DNA of 64,000 bases from Roseiarcus sp963696665 (lineage in GTDB: Bacteria; Pseudomonadota; Alphaproteobacteria; Rhizobiales; Beijerinckiaceae). The position numbers and the translations under genes are program-made. Numbering within the stretch: position 1 is the stretch's first letter; each line of letters starts with the position of its first letter. The notes under the pieces were generated by a model that worked only from the letters and a program-made list of their open reading frames with translations, searched no databases and was not told the DNA's origin. Shown one piece after another: positions 27,366 to 36,381 of the stretch. The stretch is from the NCBI GenBank assembly GCA_963696665.1, contig CAVOLE010000033.1, positions 37,813 to 101,812 on the forward strand. The letters are read 5' to 3'.

Positions 27366-28571
27366 ATGACCGAGAGGCCGACCGCAAAGTCGTTCGCGAA
27401 GGCTGAAGCCGCGCCGTCATTTGACGCCGCGCGCCTCGACAAGCTCCTCGACGACGCCGGCATCGACGCCGTCGTGATCTCATCCAAGCACAACATTCAG
27501 TACCTCTTCGGCGGCTACCGGTTCTTCTTCTTCGATCATTTCGACGCGATCGGCGTCAGCCGGTACTTGCCCATGCTCATTTACGTCAAAGGCCGCCCGG
27601 ACCAATCGACCTATATCGGGCATGGGATGGAATCTTATGAGAAGGAGCTCGGCAAATTCTGGACTCCGGCTTTCCAGAGGTCGAGCACGAGCTTCAATTC
27701 GGCCCAGCTCGCGGCGGATCATCTCGCAAAGCTGGGCGCGGAGGTGAAGCGGGTCGGCGTCGAGCGCGCGTTCCTGCCCGCCGACGCCTCGGAGCTCATG
27801 GCGCGCGAGCTTCCGGGGCTCACGTTCGTGGAAGCCCACATGCCGCTCGAACGGTTGCGGGCGCGCAAGACGCGAAAGGAACTGGATTTGCTGCGCGCCG
27901 CCTCCGAGCTCGTGGTCGATTCCATGCTCGCGGTGATCGCCTCGCATGGGCCAGGCGCGACGAAAACGGAGCTGGTCGAGGCGCTTCGCCGCGAGGAGGT
28001 GAACCGGGGACTCACCTTCGAATATTGCCTCATCACGGCCGGGACGAGCCTCAATCGCGCGCCCTCGGAGCAGGTGTGGGGAGCGGGCGACATCCTGTCG
28101 CTGGATTCCGGCGGCAACTACAGGGGCTATATCGGCGATCTCTGCCGCATGGCGATCCAGGGCGAACCCGACAGCGAGCTCGAAGACCTGCTGGCCGAAG
28201 TGGACGAAATCCAGCTCGCGGCGCGCAAGCCGATCCGGGCAGGCGCCAACGGCGAGGAGATCTACGCCAGCGCCGGCGAGGCGCTCGGGCGGTCGCCGCG
28301 CGCCAACTCGATCGAGTTTGTCGCCCACGGGATGGGCCTCATCAGCCACGAGGCGCCGCGGCTTACGAGCCACGGGCCAGTTCCCTATCCGGCCTATGAC
28401 GCCGACCGTCCGCTTGAATCCGGCATGGTCATCTCGATCGAGACGACGATCGCGCACCCGCGTCGCGGCTTCATCAAACTGGAGGACACGGTCGCGGTCA
28501 CCGACGCCGGCTGGGAAGCCTTTGGCGACCGCGGGCGGGGCTGGAACCGGGCTGGCGCCGGCGTCCCGTAG
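27366..28571 (+). CDS. M24-family metallopeptidase-like protein (Xaa-Pro dipeptidase/creatinase fold)
   Basis: Pita-bread-fold protein of the M24 family, 401 residues. The N-terminal creatinase domain begins near LDKLLDDAGIDAVVISSKHN. The C-terminal domain keeps the metal ligands: aspartates in LDSGGNYRGYIGD, histidine in FVAHGMGLISHE, and glutamates in SIETTIAHP and FIKLEDTV. The family covers proline dipeptidases, creatinase and C-N hydrolases, so the substrate is not fixed. ATG 27366 is preferred; the frame is open back to 27168 but that part overlaps the divergent gene's start. Confidence 0.85.
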   Translation: MTERPTAKSFAKAEAAPSFDAARLDKLLDDAGIDAVVISSKHNIQYLFGGYRFFFFDHFDAIGVSRYLPMLIYVKGRPDQSTYIGHGMESYEKELGKFWTPAFQRSSTSFNSAQLAADHLAKLGAEVKRVGVERAFLPADASELMARELPGLTFVEAHMPLERLRARKTRKELDLLRAASELVVDSMLAVIASHGPGATKTELVEALRREEVNRGLTFEYCLITAGTSLNRAPSEQVWGAGDILSLDSGGNYRGYIGDLCRMAIQGEPDSELEDLLAEVDEIQLAARKPIRAGANGEEIYASAGEALGRSPRANSIEFVAHGMGLISHEAPRLTSHGPVPYPAYDADRPLESGMVISIETTIAHPRRGFIKLEDTVAVTDAGWEAFGDRGRGWNRAGAGVP

Positions 28572-28607
28572 GCCGAGAATTGCCAGCGCGGCGCCGAGAA
28601 CATTGCC

Positions 28608-28933
28608 TCAGTCGCCGCGTTCTCGCATACGGGAAGGGATATCGCGCCCGCCGTGGAGCACTCGCCATATATCCATGTGGTCATTGCGTTCGATGTCGAA
28701 CACGAAGTAGGGAAACCCCTTCACCGCCAAGCTACGCAGTCCGGGAAGGACGAGTTCCTGCGCGTAGCGCGGCGACCCGAGGGCCGGATGCTCGGCAAGG
28801 GCCCGATAAGCGGACTGAAGCGCGTCAATGAAGCCGAGCGCGACGTCTGGCCCGTCGCGCGGACGTAATAGTCGACGGCCGCTTCGACATCCCGCCGGGC
28901 CAGATCGCGGAGGAGGACCGGTTTCCCGTTCAC
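28608..28933 (-). CDS. ParE/RelE-family toxin (broken by a -1 shift)
   Basis: RelE/ParE-superfamily toxin that would attack gyrase or mRNA. GTG 28933 starts LLRDLARRDVEAAVDYYV. The frame changes at about 28845-28865 and continues as GPDVALGFIDALQSAYRALA, 'LGSPRYAQELVLPGLRSLAV' and 'VFDIERNDHMDIWRVLHGGR', ending MRERGD. Both halves match the family, but one base appears to be missing between them, the opposite direction from the other frameshifts in this window. The ParD-type antitoxin gene precedes it with one base between. Confidence 0.75.
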
Positions 28934-28934
28934 T

Positions 28935-29159
28935 TCACCGAGCTTGCCCCACCCGGTCCCTGAGGCCGTTGAAAAAGGCGTCGTCGGCAGCCGTTGTCGC
29001 GGGCGACTCGGCGCCTTCGAGCAACAGGTTACGCAGCCGTTGCCGATCCTGATCGATGCGGATCAGCTCCCGAACATATTCGCTGCCGGTCGCGTATCCC
29101 CGTCTTGCGACCTGCTCGTCGATGAAAGATCTCAGCGAATCCGGAAGCGATATGTTCAT
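28935..29159 (-). CDS. ParD-type ribbon-helix-helix antitoxin
   Basis: A 74-residue antitoxin and autorepressor. The N-terminal ribbon-helix-helix MNISLPDSLRSFIDEQV is followed by 'RRGYATGSEYVRELIRIDQD', the standard ParD/CopG pattern, and an acidic C-terminal toxin-binding tail. ATG 29159 is preferred over ATG 29168 because the CAGGA site is about ten bases from the former and one from the latter. The antitoxin is intact while its toxin is frameshifted. Confidence 0.85.
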   Translation of the reverse strand: MNISLPDSLRSFIDEQVARRGYATGSEYVRELIRIDQDRQRLRNLLLEGAESPATTAADDAFFNGLRDRVGQAR

Positions 29160-29237
29160 CGCGCCCATGTCCTGAAATATTCTTTATGACAAACTTTGGC
29201 AACGCTACGCTTGTCATCGACGAGCGCCCGACGCGCC

Positions 29238-30582
29238 TCAGTTCGCCCTGCGCAAGCCGCTCGTGACCGCGCCGACGAGCGTGAGCGCCGCGGCGCCCCA
29301 TAGCGCAATCTCCGTCGCATGCTCAGGCGCCCGTCCGAGCGCGACCGCCACCAGCGCCGTCCCAAACGACTGGCCGATCAGCCGCCCGGAGGATTGCAGA
29401 CCGGCCGCTCCTCCGCTCCGCTCGCGCGGCGCGCTGCCGATGATGACCCGGTTGTTCGGCGACTGGAAAAACCCGAAGCCCAGGCCGCAGATCGCAAGGC
29501 GCCAGGCGAGCGAGAACGGAGTGGAATCGCCGATCCCCAAAGCGACCAGAACGAGCCCTCCTCCCATCACCAAAAGCCCCATGCTGCCGAGGAGCCCGGG
29601 GATGAAACGATCGGCGAGGCGTCCCGCGATGGGGGCGATCAACGCGGTTCCAATCGGCCAGGGCGAAAGCAGCAATCCGGAGGTCGACGCCGAGTGGCCG
29701 AGCCGGTCCTCGAAGTAAAACGGCAGCGACACGATGGCCAGGCTCTGCGCCCCAAACGAGACGATGGACGTCGCGAGCGAAAGCGCGAACACCGGCCGGC
29801 GCAGAAGATCGACCGGCAGCAGCGGCGCGGGGAGCTTGAGTTGGCGCCAGACCAGCGCTGCGCCGAACGCTGCGCCGACGGCGATCTCGATCAGCGCCAG
29901 GGTGGGGCTTCCGCCTTGCCCGATTCCGTTGACGCCGGCGATGACGAGCCCGAAGGTGAGGGCGTTCAGAATGACGCTCGGAAGGTCGAGCCGCCCGGCG
30001 GCGCGCGGCGTCGCCGGCAGCGTCCGCGCCGCCATGATGAGCGCCAGCGCGCCGATCGGCACGTTGATCAGAAACAGCCAATGCCAGGAGGCGACCGAAA
30101 GGATGGCCGCCGCGACACTCGGACTTCCGGCCGAGCAAATGGCGACCACGACCGCCATGTTGCCGACCCCTTGACCAAGCCGCGCGTGCGGATAGACGAA
30201 GCGGATGAGCGCGATGTTGACGCTCATGATTTCCGCGGCGCCGAGGCCCTGAACGACGCGCGCGAGAGTGAGCAGGGGAAATGTCGGCGCGAGCGCGCAG
30301 GAGAGCGAGGCCACGGTGAAGAGGGCAAGCCCCCACCAATAGACGCGCCGGTAGCCCAGCATGTCGCCAAGCGCCGCCAGCGGTAGAAGCGAGACCGTGA
30401 CGGCAAGCTGAAAGGCGTTGACGATCCAGATCGCGTTCTCCGGCGCGACCGCGAATTGGCGCGCCATGGTCGGCAACGCGACGGTGACGATGGTCCCGTC
30501 GAGCACCGCCATAGCGATCGCCATGGCGAGGGTCGAGAACGCCATGCAGACGCTGCGGATTGGGGAGGCCGTCGGAGGGCAC
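29238..30582 (-). CDS. MFS drug exporter, DHA2/EmrB type (one +1 shift at the N-terminus)
   Basis: Proton-driven multidrug or solute exporter. Family motifs are MAVLDGTIVTVALPTMARQF (first helix), GDMLGYRRVYWWGL (motif A), ARVVQGLGAAEIMSVN and SWHWLFLINVPIG (motif C region). At least twelve helices are predictable. The uninterrupted frame starts at 30545, but the natural N-terminus (VPSDGLPNPQRLHGVL, from GTG 30582) lies one frame away; removing one base near 30533 joins it as RLHGVLTLAMAIAMAVLDG. No regulator adjoins, so the substrate is unknown. Confidence 0.83.
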
Positions 30583-30659
30583 TCCCGCGTGAGGCGCAGG
30601 GATCGGTTCTGGGCGGTTCAAGGCGGTCTTGTGTCCCTGCGCGCGGGGGCGCACGGCCG

Positions 30660-32000
30660 TCAGGCCGCCGTCCCCCATAAATCATAAGCGTCCGAGCGCT
30701 CAATTCTGACTGTGACGATGTCGCCGGCGCGCAAGGGCCGCCGCGTCGCGATGTGGACAGCGCCATCGATCTGCGGCGAGTCGCCTTTGGTGCGGCCTTT
30801 CGCCTCGCGCGCGCCGCCCTCGTCGATGATGACATCGAGGCGCTTGCCGACCTTGGCCGCGAGTTTCTTCGCGCTGATCGCCTGGGCGCGCTCCATAAAG
30901 CGCTTATGGCGGCTCGCTTTGATGTCGTCGGGCACCGGCTCGAGGCCAAGATCGTTGGCGCCTGCTCCTTTGACCGGCTCGTATTGGAAGACGCCGACGC
31001 GGTCGAGCCTGGCCTCGTCCAGCCAATCGATGAGAAAGCGAAAGTCATCTTCCGTCTCGCCGGGAAAGCCGACGATGAAGGTCGAGCGAATGGTCAAGTC
31101 CGGGCAGATCGCGCGCCAGGCGCGGATGCGCTCCAGCGTCTTTTCCTGAGCCGCGGGACGGCGCATGGCCTTCAAGACGGCGGGAGAGGCGTGCTGGAAC
31201 GGCACGTCGATATAGGGCAGCACATTGCCGCCGTTCATGAGCGCAATCGCCTCGTCCACATGCGGATAGGGGTAGACATATTGCAGCCTGACCCAGGCGC
31301 CGAGCGAGCCCAGTTCGCGCGTGATGTCGAGAAAGCGCGCGGCGACCTGCCGGTCGCGCCACGGGCTCTCGGCGTATTTGAGGTCGAGGCCGTAGGCGCT
31401 CGTATCCTGCGCGATGACGATGAGCTCCTTGACGCCCGCTTTCGTGAGCCGCTCGGCTTCTCGCAGCACGTCGCCCGCCGAGCGCGAGGCGAGCCGTCCG
31501 CGCAAACTCGGGATGATGCAGAACGTGCAGCGGTGATCGCAGCCTTCGGCGATCTTGAGATAGGCGTAATGGCGCGGCGTCAGGCGCACGCCTTCGCCAG
31601 GAATGAGGTCGACGAACGGATCGCGAGGCGCGGGCGCCGCGGCGCGCACGGCCTCCATCACGCTTTCGAACGCCTGCGGGCCGGTGATCGCCGAGACATT
31701 CGGGAAAGCGTCGCGGATCGCGTCGGGCTTGGCCCCCATGCAGCCGGTCACGATCACGTGACCGTTCTCGTTTAGCGCCTGCCCGATGGCTGCGAGGGAC
31801 TCCGCCTTGGCGCTGTCGAGAAAGCCGCAGGTGTTGACGATGACCGCGTCCGCGCCGGCGTGACTGCGCGCGAGTTCGTAGCCTTCGGCGCGCAGGCGCG
31901 TGAGGATGCGCTCGCTGTCGACGAGCGCCTTCGGGCAGCCAAGCGAAACGAAGGAAATGCGCGGCGCGGCGCGCTGTTCAGGTTGGACGATGTCGGTCAC
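30660..32000 (-). CDS. rimO: Ribosomal protein uS12 methylthiotransferase RimO
   Basis: Radical-SAM enzyme that methylthiolates an aspartate of ribosomal protein S12 (446 residues). The UPF0004 domain begins RISFVSLGCPKALVDSERIL with its three cluster cysteines (SLGC, NTCGF, VTGCMG). The radical-SAM triad is in GCDHRCTFCIIP. A C-terminal TRAM domain starts near KRLDVIIDEGG. GTG 32000 (VTDIVQPEQ) gives the expected length; the frame is open much further upstream but that part does not look coding. A piece of its N-terminal coding sequence is duplicated about 400 bases upstream. Confidence 0.95.
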   Translation of the reverse strand: MTDIVQPEQRAAPRISFVSLGCPKALVDSERILTRLRAEGYELARSHAGADAVIVNTCGFLDSAKAESLAAIGQALNENGHVIVTGCMGAKPDAIRDAFPNVSAITGPQAFESVMEAVRAAAPAPRDPFVDLIPGEGVRLTPRHYAYLKIAEGCDHRCTFCIIPSLRGRLASRSAGDVLREAERLTKAGVKELIVIAQDTSAYGLDLKYAESPWRDRQVAARFLDITRELGSLGAWVRLQYVYPYPHVDEAIALMNGGNVLPYIDVPFQHASPAVLKAMRRPAAQEKTLERIRAWRAICPDLTIRSTFIVGFPGETEDDFRFLIDWLDEARLDRVGVFQYEPVKGAGANDLGLEPVPDDIKASRHKRFMERAQAISAKKLAAKVGKRLDVIIDEGGAREAKGRTKGDSPQIDGAVHIATRRPLRAGDIVTVRIERSDAYDLWGTAA

Positions 32001-32059
32001 GCACGGCAATTGCCACGAGCGGAGGGCAGGGGCAAGGCCCGCCAGCCGCGCTCTCGCGC

Positions 32060-32239
32060 TTATGCGCGATAGGGCGGCGCCAATCCGGCAAACATTGGGA
32101 AGTGCTTCAAGTTGAGCGTCACCAAGGGCAAACTGCTCCTCTCGGCGGTCGCTGCGATCAATGCATCGATTGTGTCCGTTCCATGGCTCGGCCCATACCG
32201 CCGGACGTCCTTGCGCAAAAATACCCGGATCCTCTGCAC
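32060..32239 (-). pseudogene. C-terminal fragment of a PIN-domain (VapC-like) toxin
   Basis: A 59-codon open stretch containing DTIDALIAATAERSSLPLVT and LNLKHFPMFAGLAPPYRA. These match the last catalytic aspartate helix and the C-terminal strand of VapC-type PIN ribonucleases. The N-terminal half with the first acidic residues is missing (a TAG lies in frame upstream), so it is probably inactive. No VapB antitoxin is seen. Confidence 0.65.
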
Positions 32240-32305
32240 GGGCTACGGGTCCAAAGCCGATCGATCGACATATAATTTCTATGTCGAAGTTGCCCGCGTC
32301 AAATC

Positions 32306-32353
32306 CGCGTGAGGATCCGCTCGCTGTCGACGAGCGCCTTCGGGCAGCCAAGC
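32306..32353 (-). pseudogene. Duplicated fragment of the rimO N-terminal coding sequence
   Basis: 48 bp that match 31897-31944 inside rimO with a single mismatch. They encode LGCPKALVDSERILTR, the first RimO motif, with no rest of a gene around it. It lies beside the PIN-domain fragment, so one rearrangement probably produced both scars. Confidence 0.75.
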
Positions 32354-32552
32354 AAGGCGCATTTGCGCCTCACCTCGCGGCAGAGAACAACGCACCGGTG
32401 GCTCGGTGCCGGTGACGTCAGAGCGCCGTTTTGATAGCCTGTGTCCATCGCAAAAGCAGGCCGACCCGAGCGGCTCGCCGAACAGGCGCTCGTCGATTTC
32501 CGCGCCGGTCGCGCGCGGGAGTTGTGAAGCACACACCTTTGCGTCGCCCTGC
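32354..32552. other. Intergenic region upstream of rimO remnants
   Basis: About 200 bases with no recognised gene. A short perfect hairpin AGGCGCA-TT-TGCGCCT lies at 32355-32370. Together with 32001-32305 this makes a 550-base region containing only fragments. Confidence 0.5.
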
Positions 32553-33500
32553 TCACAGCTTGATCTCCGGCCCCAGCGGCACAATCCCAGTCGGATTGAT
32601 GCGCCGATGGCTCTCGTAATAGTGATGCTTGATGTGGAAGAAATCGACCGTCTCGGCGATTCCCGGCAGGTGGTAAAGCTCCTTCAGGTAGCGGCTCAGC
32701 GCGGGATAGTCCTTGATCTGGCGGAGGTTGCATTTGAAGTGCCCGAAATAGACGGGGTCGAAGCGGATGAGGGTGGTGAACAGCCGCCAGTCGGCTTCCG
32801 TCAGCCGCTGGCCGATCAGAAAGCGCTGGCCTGCGAGCCGCGCCTCGAGCCAGTCGAGCGTCGCGAACAGCTCCCGGAACGCCTCCTCGTAAGCTTCCTG
32901 CGAAGTGGCGAAACCGGTCCTGTAGACGCCATTGTTGACCGTTCGATAGACGCGCGCGTTGACCTCGTCGATCTCCGGCTGAAGGCCGCTCGGATAGTAG
33001 TCGCCCTCGGCCGCGCCGACGCGATCGAAGGCATGATTGAACATGCGGATGATTTCCGACGATTCGTTGTTGACGATCGTGTTCGTCTGCCGGTCCCAAA
33101 GCACCGGCACCGTGACGCGGCCGCTGTAGTCGGGCCGCGCCTTGACATAGAATTCGCGGAGCTCGCTCGCACCGAAGATCGGGTCGGAGATCACTCCAGG
33201 GCCTGGATCGAACGTCCAGCCGCGCTCGGCGAGCAGCCAGTGGACGATCGAGAGCGAGATCATGCTCTCGAGACCTTTAAGCCGGCGGAAGATGAGGGTG
33301 CGGTGCGCCCAGGGGCAAGCGAGCGAGATGATGAGATGATAGCGGCCTGCCTCCGCCTTGAAGCCGCCAACGCCGCTCGGCCCCGCGTCTCCGCTTGGCG
33401 TGACCCAATTGCGGAACGGCGCGTCGGGCCGCACGAAGCGTCCCGTCGTGTCGTGCGGAAAGTCTTCGTCGCGCCATATTCCGTTGACGAACGCGCCCAT
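32553..33500 (-). CDS. Glutathionyl-hydroquinone reductase (Xi-class glutathione transferase)
   Basis: Reduces glutathionyl-(chloro)hydroquinones using glutathione (315 residues, full length for the YqjG/PcpF group). The catalytic cysteine is in ISLACPWAHRTLIFRRLKGL. Further family segments are TVPVLWDRQTNTIVNNESSE and LTEADWRLFTTLIRFDPVYF, and the C-terminal 'HFKCNLRQIKDYPALSRYLK' is diagnostic. It acts in the cytosol in detoxification. It stands alone, 44 bases upstream on the minus strand of the SDR gene start. Confidence 0.92.
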   Translation of the reverse strand: MGAFVNGIWRDEDFPHDTTGRFVRPDAPFRNWVTPSGDAGPSGVGGFKAEAGRYHLIISLACPWAHRTLIFRRLKGLESMISLSIVHWLLAERGWTFDPGPGVISDPIFGASELREFYVKARPDYSGRVTVPVLWDRQTNTIVNNESSEIIRMFNHAFDRVGAAEGDYYPSGLQPEIDEVNARVYRTVNNGVYRTGFATSQEAYEEAFRELFATLDWLEARLAGQRFLIGQRLTEADWRLFTTLIRFDPVYFGHFKCNLRQIKDYPALSRYLKELYHLPGIAETVDFFHIKHHYYESHRRINPTGIVPLGPEIKL

Positions 33501-33544
33501 GCTTGTCCTCTTTAGATGCGCTCAAATCGCGCGTTTAGATGCGC

Positions 33545-34297
33545 TCAAGTCGCGCGTGCGATCTGGAATCCGGCGAAGGACTGGGTGACGGGCATCAGCT
33601 CGAGCGTGTTGACGTTGAGGTGCGGCGGCAGCTCGGCCACCCACAGCATGGCCGCCGCGACGTCTTCGCCCGACATCGCCTTCGCGCCGCGATAGAATGC
33701 CTCCGACGCCGCCTGGTTACCCCCGGTGCGCACCAGCGTGAACTCGGTCTCGACCATGCCCGGCTCGATCGACGTCACGCGGACCCCCGCGCCGTGCAGA
33801 TCGCTGCGCAGCCCGAGCGAGAATTGCGTCACGAACGCCTTGGTCCCGCCATAGACGTTGCCGCCCGTATAGGGATAAGTCGCGGCGACCGACGAGAGGT
33901 TGATGATCGCGCCGCGCCGCGCAATCAGCCCTGGCAGCAATTTGTGAGTGAGCGAAGCGAGCGCCGTCACGTTCGTGTCGATCATCGTTTTCCACTGGGC
34001 GAGATCGGCGGCTTGAGCAGGATTCGTGCCGAGCGCGAGCCCAGCGTTGTTGATCAAAAGGTCGATGCCGCGAAATTCCTTGGGAAGCGCGGCCAGCGCA
34101 GCGTCTCGCGCCGTTTCGTCGGCGACGTCGAACGCGAGAGCATGCACCTTGTCGGCGCCGATGGCGTCGACCAGCGCCTTCAGGCGTTCGGCCCGGCGTC
34201 CAGTTGCGATGACCCGCCACCCCGCGGCCGCGAACGCGCGGGCGGCGGCTTCGCCGATGCCCGAGGTTGCGCCAGTGATGAGTGCAGTCTTGTTCAT
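33545..34297 (-). CDS. SDR oxidoreductase, YdfG-type (3-hydroxy acid dehydrogenase)
   Basis: NADP-dependent SDR (250 residues) resembling YdfG, which oxidises L-allo-threonine, serine and 3-hydroxy acids and reduces malonic semialdehyde. The cofactor motif is TGATSGIGEA, NNAG is present, the catalytic serine is in NLSSVAATYPY and the tyrosine/lysine in YGGTKAF. The C-terminus NVNTLELMPVTQSFAGFQIA is the YdfG hallmark. The IS630 element lies 83 bases upstream, separating it from another SDR gene on the same strand. Confidence 0.88.
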   Translation of the reverse strand: MNKTALITGATSGIGEAAARAFAAAGWRVIATGRRAERLKALVDAIGADKVHALAFDVADETARDAALAALPKEFRGIDLLINNAGLALGTNPAQAADLAQWKTMIDTNVTALASLTHKLLPGLIARRGAIINLSSVAATYPYTGGNVYGGTKAFVTQFSLGLRSDLHGAGVRVTSIEPGMVETEFTLVRTGGNQAASEAFYRGAKAMSGEDVAAAMLWVAELPPHLNVNTLELMPVTQSFAGFQIARAT

Positions 34298-34393
34298 GCC
34301 GTCCCCCTTTGATGGCCGTCCACGGCGCCGCCGCGAGCGGCGCTATATCATGACAAGCGTGCGGCTGAACCGGAAGGCTAGAGCGATTGCCGC

Positions 34394-34995
34394 TCAAATT
34401 GGTTCATAGCCTGCGGCCTCGAAGTAGTTTGCGCACTCGCGAGGTGAGAAGTTTTCGAGGCATTGGCCGATTGCGCGCCAGAGGCCTTCGACGGTTCGCT
34501 CGGCGGCCTTTCGCAGCAACGCTTTGAGCTTGGCGAACAGCATCTCGATGGGATTGAAGTCGGGACTGTAGGGCGGGAGGAAAAGCAGCCGCGCGCCCGC
34601 AGCTTCGATCAGTTCGCGCACCTTGGGCCGCTTGTGGCTGGCGAGGTTGTCCATGACGACGATGTCGCCCGGCGCCAGCGTGGGAGCGAGGAACTGCTCG
34701 ACATAGGCCTCGAAAGCCGCCGCGTTCATGGGACCGTCGAGGACGAGTGGAGCCACGAGCCCGTCGAGGCGCAAGCCAGCGACAAAGGTTGTCGTCTTCC
34801 AATGGCCGAACGGGACGCCGGCGCGCAGCCTTTCTCCCTTGGGAGCGCGGCCGTAGCGACGCGCCATGTTGGTTGAGGCCCAGGTCTCGTCGATGAAGAC
34901 GAGCTTTTCTGGATCAAGATCGAGTTGGCCGTCGAACCAGGCTTCGCGCCGCTTCAGAACGTCGGGGCGATCCTGCTCGGTCGCATGCGCGGTCT
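34394..34995 (-). CDS. IS630 transposase, DDE catalytic part (OrfB)
   Basis: Catalytic domain of the transposase: DDE residues are in LVFIDETWASTN, IVVMDNLASHK and FNPIEMLFAKLKALLRK. It has no obvious start of its own; the frame is open from the A7 run at 34995-35001, so it is probably made by -1 ribosomal frameshifting from the upstream frame. All three acidic residues are present and no stop interrupts it, so the element may be active. Confidence 0.88.
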
Positions 34996-35367
34996 TTTTT
35001 TGAGCGTAATCCCGTGTCTGGCAAAAAATCGGCTGATCGACGACACGCCAATCGTGAGGCCCCTTTCGGCAAGCGCCGCCTGATATTCGCGAAGCGTCGC
35101 GTCGGACCGCTCTTCGCGCATGGAAAGGAGAAACTGCGCCTGAGCTTCAATCGGCGCCGAGCGATGATCCCCGCCCATCGGCTTGGGACGAACGTCTCCC
35201 GTGTTCTGCGCCCGCGCCATCCAGCGGATTGCGCTCGACACGCCCACCCGGAAATGCGCCGCTGCTTGGCGGCGCGACATGCCGCCCTTAATCGCGGCAA
35301 CAACACGTTCGCGCAGATGAACGGAAAGCGGTTCAGTCATCGTCCCGGCCTCCCTCGCCGGCATCAA
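34954..35367 (-). CDS. IS630 transposase, DNA-binding part (OrfA)
   Basis: N-terminal helix-turn-helix portion (137 residues): LRERVVAAIKGGMSRRQAAAHF and VGVSSAIRWMARAQ, then a second winged helix (LREYQAALAERGLTIGVSSI) as in IS630 family A subunits. It ends 47 bases into the catalytic frame. At AAAAAAAG (34995-35001) ribosomes can slip back one base and make the OrfAB fusion. Confidence 0.85.
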   Translation of the reverse strand: MMPAREAGTMTEPLSVHLRERVVAAIKGGMSRRQAAAHFRVGVSSAIRWMARAQNTGDVRPKPMGGDHRSAPIEAQAQFLLSMREERSDATLREYQAALAERGLTIGVSSISRFFARHGITLKKRPRMRPSRIAPTF

Positions 35368-35428
35368 TGCTGAATCAGATTCGATCGCCTTTGTGAATTT
35401 GCCCGATTCTATGCGCTCGGGAACCGCT

Positions 35429-36127
35429 CTAGACCCGGCCTGAGACAGGAATGAGCGCCCCGGTCACCGCCCGCGCTTCGTCCGAGGCCAGAAACAGGAT
35501 GACCGCGGCGAGGTCGGCGGGCGCGACCCAGCGGGAGAAGTCCGCGTTCGGCATGTCGCGCCGGTTCTGGGCGGTGTCGATGGTCGACGGCAGCACGGCG
35601 TTGACCGTCACGCCCTTGAGCTTCAGTTCGTCGGCGAGGCTTTCAGTGAGCCGATGCACCGCGGATTTGCTCGCCGCGTAGGGGCCCATTCCCGATGCCG
35701 CGTGCAGGGCGGACTGAGCGCCGACATTGACGATGCGGCCTGCGCCGCTTTCCATAAGATAGGGAAGCGCGGCCTTGCAAGCGTTGAGCGCGGTCTTCAA
35801 GTTCATCGCGTACATTCGGTCCCAGCTGTCGACCTTGCCGTCCGCAATCGTCTCCCATTGAAACCCGCCGGCGATATTGAGAAGCGCGTCCAGCCGGCCG
35901 AATTTCGTCTTGATCGAGGCCATCGCAGTCTCGGCCGCTGTGAGCGACGTCAAGTCGACGCCGCCGATGATGAGCGTCTTGCCTCCGAGCCGCTCGGCGA
36001 AGCCCTGCGGAACAGTCGGCGCGTGGTCAAGCAACGCGACCGACGCGCCCCGCTTCGCCGCCGCCTCGGCGACAGCGCTCCCCAACGCGCCCAAGCCGCC
36101 AGTGACGACAATCGTCTTGCCCTGCAT
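35429..36127 (-). CDS. SDR-family oxidoreductase
   Basis: Classical SDR (232 residues). The cofactor motif is VTGGLGALGSA, the aspartate after beta-2 is in LLDHAP (favouring NAD), NIAGG replaces NNAG, the catalytic serine region is VNVGAQSALHAA and YAASKSAVH holds tyrosine and lysine. It ends GALIPVSGRV, shorter than usual. Its TAG stop spans the IS630 junction: TA is the target duplication and G is the first base of the element. The substrate is unknown. Confidence 0.85.
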   Translation of the reverse strand: MQGKTIVVTGGLGALGSAVAEAAAKRGASVALLDHAPTVPQGFAERLGGKTLIIGGVDLTSLTAAETAMASIKTKFGRLDALLNIAGGFQWETIADGKVDSWDRMYAMNLKTALNACKAALPYLMESGAGRIVNVGAQSALHAASGMGPYAASKSAVHRLTESLADELKLKGVTVNAVLPSTIDTAQNRRDMPNADFSRWVAPADLAAVILFLASDEARAVTGALIPVSGRV

Positions 36128-36196
36128 TGTGGCATCCCTTCGATGGCGGACGGCGACGGCGTTCTATTCAGTCATAGCATGATGCATTCAGGCGGA

Positions 36197-36289
36197 ATCG
36201 TCATTGCGAGGAGCGCAGCGACGAAGCAATCCAGAGAACGTGAAGCGCCTACGCTTGCCTGGAGTGCTTCGCTTCGCTCGCAATGACGA
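36197..36289. repeat. Interspersed palindromic repeat (GTCATTGCGAG family), copy 2
   Basis: The outer arms ATCGTCATTGCGAG and CTCGCAATGACGA are inverted, with CGACGAAGCAATCCAG inside. It is related to 16601-16733. It sits 30 bases beyond the point where the mazF reading frame loses similarity to its family. Confidence 0.8.
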
Positions 36290-36318
36290 CCGCTGTTCAA
36301 ATCAATTACATCATACTC

Positions 36319-36381
36319 GGCGGGTCGCGGTTTGCCATAATTCCCCGGTGCAGAGACGGTGACGAGATCGCCTCGCCTCAC
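36319..36381 (-). pseudogene. 5' stub of a MazF/PemK-type toxin gene
   Basis: Twenty-one codons, MRRGDLVTVSAPGNYGKPRPA, are a textbook MazF/PemK N-terminus (RGDLV, GxxGKPRPA). The frame then leaves the family and runs into the palindromic repeat. The GTG start overlaps the mazE stop by four bases (GTGA), the normal coupling of this toxin-antitoxin pair. The RNase core is gone. Confidence 0.8.

Larger units (their letters stand above)
34381..35429 (-). mobile_element. IS630-family insertion sequence
   Basis: About 1049 bp, flanked by TA on both sides (34379-34380 and 35430-35431), the target duplication used by IS630/Tc1-mariner elements. The terminal inverted repeats are imperfect: GAGCGATTGCCGCTC against GAGCGGTTCCCGAGC. 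It contains two overlapping transposase frames joined by a slippery A7 run. The right end supplies the third base of the neighbouring SDR stop codon, so the insertion did not damage that gene. Confidence 0.85.
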
